Positions 61,768 to 64,000 of a stretch of 64,000 bases of DNA are shown one piece after another. Within the stretch, counting starts at the first letter, position 1; each line of letters opens with the position of its first letter. This stretch comes from Bacteroidales bacterium (lineage in GTDB: Bacteria; Bacteroidota; Bacteroidia; Bacteroidales; P3). The notes under the pieces were generated by a model that saw only the letters and a program-made list of their open reading frames with translations, was not told where the DNA came from and ran no database searches. The DNA is taken from positions 1 to 64,000 of the forward strand of contig JAGBOF010000025.1 in NCBI GenBank assembly GCA_017633985.1, read 5' to 3'. The position numbers and the translations under genes are program-made.

Positions 61768-62535
61768 TTAACTTGCATTTTCCACCCACGCCAGAAAACC
61801 GGAAACCGCATCCCTGCTAACCGTTATCACATCGTCTTTATATTCAGGCTCCAATTTCAAGCGCAATCTGCCGTTTAAATACTTATCTATCGCCTTAATG
61901 GAATCCACGGCAGCAATACACGTCCTGGAGATTCTGTAAAATCTTTTCGGATTCAATTCCTTAAAGACCGAATCCAACGTATAATTAACTATATATTGCC
62001 TGTCATCCTTGGTATACAGGTAACACACCCTTTCCTTTGATATAAAATAAGCAATATCACATTCATTGATAACTATTATTTTGGTGTTTACTTTGACAAT
62101 GAACCGTTTTTTGTACTTGTTCGGGGTGTATTGCTTTAACATCTCAACCAAACGCTCCGCCTGATTATCACTCTCCTGCAAAGGAACCATTTTGTAATAC
62201 TTTTTTATCGCACTTACTATCTTTGATTCAGTAATAGGTTTGAGTATATAATCAATCGTATTGGACTCAAAAGCCTTAAGCGCATATTCGTCATACGCCG
62301 TAATGAATATAATGTACGATTCTATACGGACTTTCTCAAAAACGAAAAAACAATAACCGTCTTTCAACTGAATATCCATAAAAATCAAATCGGCAGTCTT
62401 TGCAGAGAAATATTCAGCTGCTGATTCTATGCTGTCCAAACATGCCGTAATCTCTATTTCCTTAAAATTCTTTTCTATAAGAGTCTTAAGAAACTGCTGT
62501 GTCTGCTGCTCGTCTTCTATAATTACTGCTTTCAT
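61768..62535 (-). CDS. LytTR-family response regulator
   Basis: A 255-residue regulator: receiver domain (1-120) with phospho-acceptor Asp in ADLIFMDIQLKDG (near 56), acidic pair EDEQQ (7-11) and Lys in YILKPI; then a LytTR DNA-binding domain (about 145-250, KRFIVKVNTKIIVINECDIAYF ... FYRISRTCIAAVDSI, cut to 20 or fewer in evidence). LytTR regulators bind short direct repeats upstream of exopolysaccharide, adhesion and envelope genes. The ATG overlaps the kinase stop by 4 bp. Confidence 0.9.
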   Translation of the reverse strand: MKAVIIEDEQQTQQFLKTLIEKNFKEIEITACLDSIESAAEYFSAKTADLIFMDIQLKDGYCFFVFEKVRIESYIIFITAYDEYALKAFESNTIDYILKPITESKIVSAIKKYYKMVPLQESDNQAERLVEMLKQYTPNKYKKRFIVKVNTKIIVINECDIAYFISKERVCYLYTKDDRQYIVNYTLDSVFKELNPKRFYRISRTCIAAVDSIKAIDKYLNGRLRLKLEPEYKDDVITVSRDAVSGFLAWVENAS

Positions 62536-63551
62536 ATCATAGGTATTTTAACCGTGAAAAACTTTCCGTCATCCCTTATTTCAATATCCCGTTTGGTGTA
62601 ATACTTATAGCGGCTTGAAAGATTGGTCAGCCCCAATTCCGTTTTTTTAACGGAAAATTGTTCCTTTGGATTGATATTATTTTCAACCACTATAACGTCT
62701 GTTTGTTCATAAACATTGATTGTAAGCGGACAATCCTGCCTTGCGGCGTTATGTTTAACCGCATTCTCAATCAGTGTCTGCAAACTCATAAACAAAACAC
62801 TTCTGTCAAGGTTTTGCCTGCTTATATTAATATGCAATTGCAAATCTTCACCGAAACGCTGCTTCAAAATATCGGTATAACTCTTTGTAAAATTCAATTC
62901 TTCGCTCAAACTGATAAGGTTCTTCTGCTCATTGCTTAAAACATACCTGTACATATCCGCCAATGATGACACATACTCGGCTGTTTCTTCCGGTTTTTTG
63001 GAATAACACATCGCCGAAAGGGTGTTCAATGCATTGAAAAGAAAATGCGGATTTATCTGACGTTTGAGTTGTTCGTATTTATATCTTTCGCGTTCCAATT
63101 CAAAAACTTTTTCCCTGTCATAAAGATAAAAGACCTTTGTGAAAATCAATACAAACAACGACTCCATAAGATCTATGAAGAAATAACCTTTACTTGCCCG
63201 CAGCTCTATCCAACCCCTTATCGTAAACGGAACGCCCGCCCACTTATAATTAATATAAGAATCCACCAAAAGAATGACAAACAATATAACAAAAAGAACG
63301 GAACCCTCAATAATAAACCTATAAACCACGTGCACCGATTTATGTACGGTATTAAAGTAATCGACAATCAATATGCAACTCAAAACAAACGGAGTGTAGA
63401 CGGCAAAATTCACGATAAAATATTCCGCATTGATTCTGACCAATTCATTGTACACCAAAATATCCACAGGAATGAAAACAAGCATGGAAACCGTCAATAT
63501 GACTGCATAATACAATAAAATCTTTTTGCCCGTAAGTGAAATAAATTTCAT
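62532..63551 (-). CDS. LytS-type sensor histidine kinase
   Basis: A 339-residue inner-membrane kinase with about four membrane segments (10-150), a short helix (ERERYKYEQLKRQ) and the His_kinase domain with INPHFLFNALNTL (phospho-acceptor His near 172) and an HATPase N-box ENAVKHN. It lacks an extracellular sensor domain. ATG 63551 is chosen because the promoter element at 63582 lies upstream of it, whereas the earlier in-frame ATG at 63665 would put the promoter inside the gene. It pairs with the LytTR regulator by 4-bp overlap. Confidence 0.85.
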   Translation of the reverse strand: MKFISLTGKKILLYYAVILTVSMLVFIPVDILVYNELVRINAEYFIVNFAVYTPFVLSCILIVDYFNTVHKSVHVVYRFIIEGSVLFVILFVILLVDSYINYKWAGVPFTIRGWIELRASKGYFFIDLMESLFVLIFTKVFYLYDREKVFELERERYKYEQLKRQINPHFLFNALNTLSAMCYSKKPEETAEYVSSLADMYRYVLSNEQKNLISLSEELNFTKSYTDILKQRFGEDLQLHINISRQNLDRSVLFMSLQTLIENAVKHNAARQDCPLTINVYEQTDVIVVENNINPKEQFSVKKTELGLTNLSSRYKYYTKRDIEIRDDGKFFTVKIPMI

Positions 63552-63581
63552 ACAATTAATTTTGTTAAAAGGTTTCAGTTT

Positions 63582-63590
63582 GCAAATATA
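63582..63590 (-). promoter_or_regulatory. -7 element for the LytS/LytTR operon
   Basis: Reverse strand TATATTTGC, 31 nt before ATG 63551. Confidence 0.6.
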
Positions 63591-63679
63591 GTAAAATTTT
63601 ATTTCACGGTACAAAAAATGCATTTTATTTAAATTTTTTATCATCAGATTTTCACGCATATACATAAGCCGAAAATAAA

Positions 63680-63784
63680 ACGCCGTTTCAATAAATTTTC
63701 ATCGCTGATTAATAAATTTTCATCGCTGATTAATAAATTATTCTGCGTGATTATTTTCTTAAGACGGCGTTTTATTCTTCCGTA
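63680..63784. repeat. 21-bp phased array 9 (5 units), divergent region
   Basis: Unit starts 63680, 63701, 63722, 63743 and 63764. Cores ACGCCGTTTC, ATCGCTGATT, ATCGCTGATT, CTGCGTGATT and ACGGCGTTTT, spacers AATAAATTTTC and AATAAATTATT. It lies between the divergent kinase and DUF2461 promoters, ending 13 bp before the DUF2461 -7 element. The end cores are reverse complements and could pair across the array. Confidence 0.92.
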
Positions 63785-63797
63785 TTGATTTTTTGCG

Positions 63798-63806
63798 TAA
63801 ATTTGC
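63798..63806 (+). promoter_or_regulatory. -7 element for the DUF2461 gene
   Basis: TAAATTTGC, 20 nt before ATG 63827. The last unit of array 9 covers the expected -33 position. Confidence 0.6.
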
Positions 63807-63826
63807 AGTTCAAATATAAAATTATA

Positions 63827-64000
63827 ATGAAAGATATACTTGATTTTTTACGGCTTATACGCATTAATAACAACAGGGAATGGTTCCATGCGAATAAAGA
63901 CATGTACCTTAACGCAAAAGAGAAATTCGAAACAATTGCAGGGCAACTGCTTGAGGAGGTTAAAGCCTTTGATCCTTCGTGCAGGGAACTTGCTTTGACG
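63827..64000 (+). CDS. DUF2461 family protein, partial (5' end)
   Basis: The first 58 codons run off the window. MKDILDFLRLIRINNNREWF followed by HANKDMYLNAKEKFE matches the start of the DUF2461/TIGR02453 family (FLxxLxxNNxREWFxxxKxxY), cytoplasmic proteins of unknown function. Preceded by a TAnnTTTG element and array 9. Confidence 0.8.
   Translation, partial: MKDILDFLRLIRINNNREWFHANKDMYLNAKEKFETIAGQLLEEVKAFDPSCRELALT

Noticed and set aside
1-64000. tRNA or rRNA genes
   Set aside because: No cloverleaf with T-loop GTTCRANNC or rRNA segment noticed in any gap; a covariance-model scan would settle it.

Overview
The window looks like chromosome of an anaerobic, fermentative member of the Bacteroidetes (probably Bacteroidales). 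The sequence evidence is: an LpxC-FabZ fusion next to lpxA, BspA-type leucine-rich repeats, several secreted proteins with type IX secretion (T9SS) type A C-terminal sorting domains, a GEVED domain, DUF3127, and the Bacteroidetes promoter element TAnnTTTG in front of most genes. Two [FeFe] hydrogenases and a rubrerythrin indicate anaerobic life. Base composition is AT-rich, and I found no rRNA, tRNA, insertion sequence with a transposase, or CRISPR array.

Layout. 1-1.6 kb: a short BspA-like gene, a structured non-coding stretch and a RelE-type toxin-antitoxin pair. 1.75-6.7 kb: a hydrogen-metabolism operon (phosphatase-linked sensory [FeFe] hydrogenase, SpoIIE/PP2C phosphatase, NuoE-like ferredoxin, group B [FeFe] hydrogenase). 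7-17 kb (minus strand): an AspT-type exchanger, then a probable operon guaA, type 1 periplasmic-binding protein, secreted beta-protein, PorE-like TPR/propeller/OmpA protein. 17.4-21.5 kb: wecA-like, ftsE, an OprP-like porin and a Gate-domain membrane protein. 21.8-35 kb: mfd, an S9 peptidase lipoprotein, a small lipoprotein, a DUF3127 protein with an SSB-like tail, a PAP2 phosphatase, an FKBP lipoprotein, rpsO, pnp and a small secreted protein. 35-41.9 kb (minus): a CoA-transferase, lpxC/fabZ-lpxA, an EamA transporter, and an outer-membrane protein with dinB. 42-57 kb: two large T9SS-type surface proteins, one of about 3,961 residues. 57.6-64 kb: a small secreted protein, rubrerythrin, thioredoxin-fold and SIMPL proteins, a T9SS-sorted protein, a LytS/LytTR two-component system and the start of a DUF2461 gene.

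The most unusual content is between the genes. Nine intergenic arrays (38 units by hand count) consist of 10-nt G/C-containing cores and 11-nt A/T spacers at an exact 21-bp period. The cores come from a small set, in either orientation. Some arrays form terminator hairpins, but two lie between divergent promoters. The arrays are largely open in a frame that reads as heptad-repeat peptides. A second family of three elements has GCCGCCCC/GGGGCGGC inverted ends and an interior of roughly 22-nt T7-x-A7 palindromes. A perfect 30-bp inverted repeat with a 3-nt loop separates two convergent genes. I do not recognise any of these as a described system.
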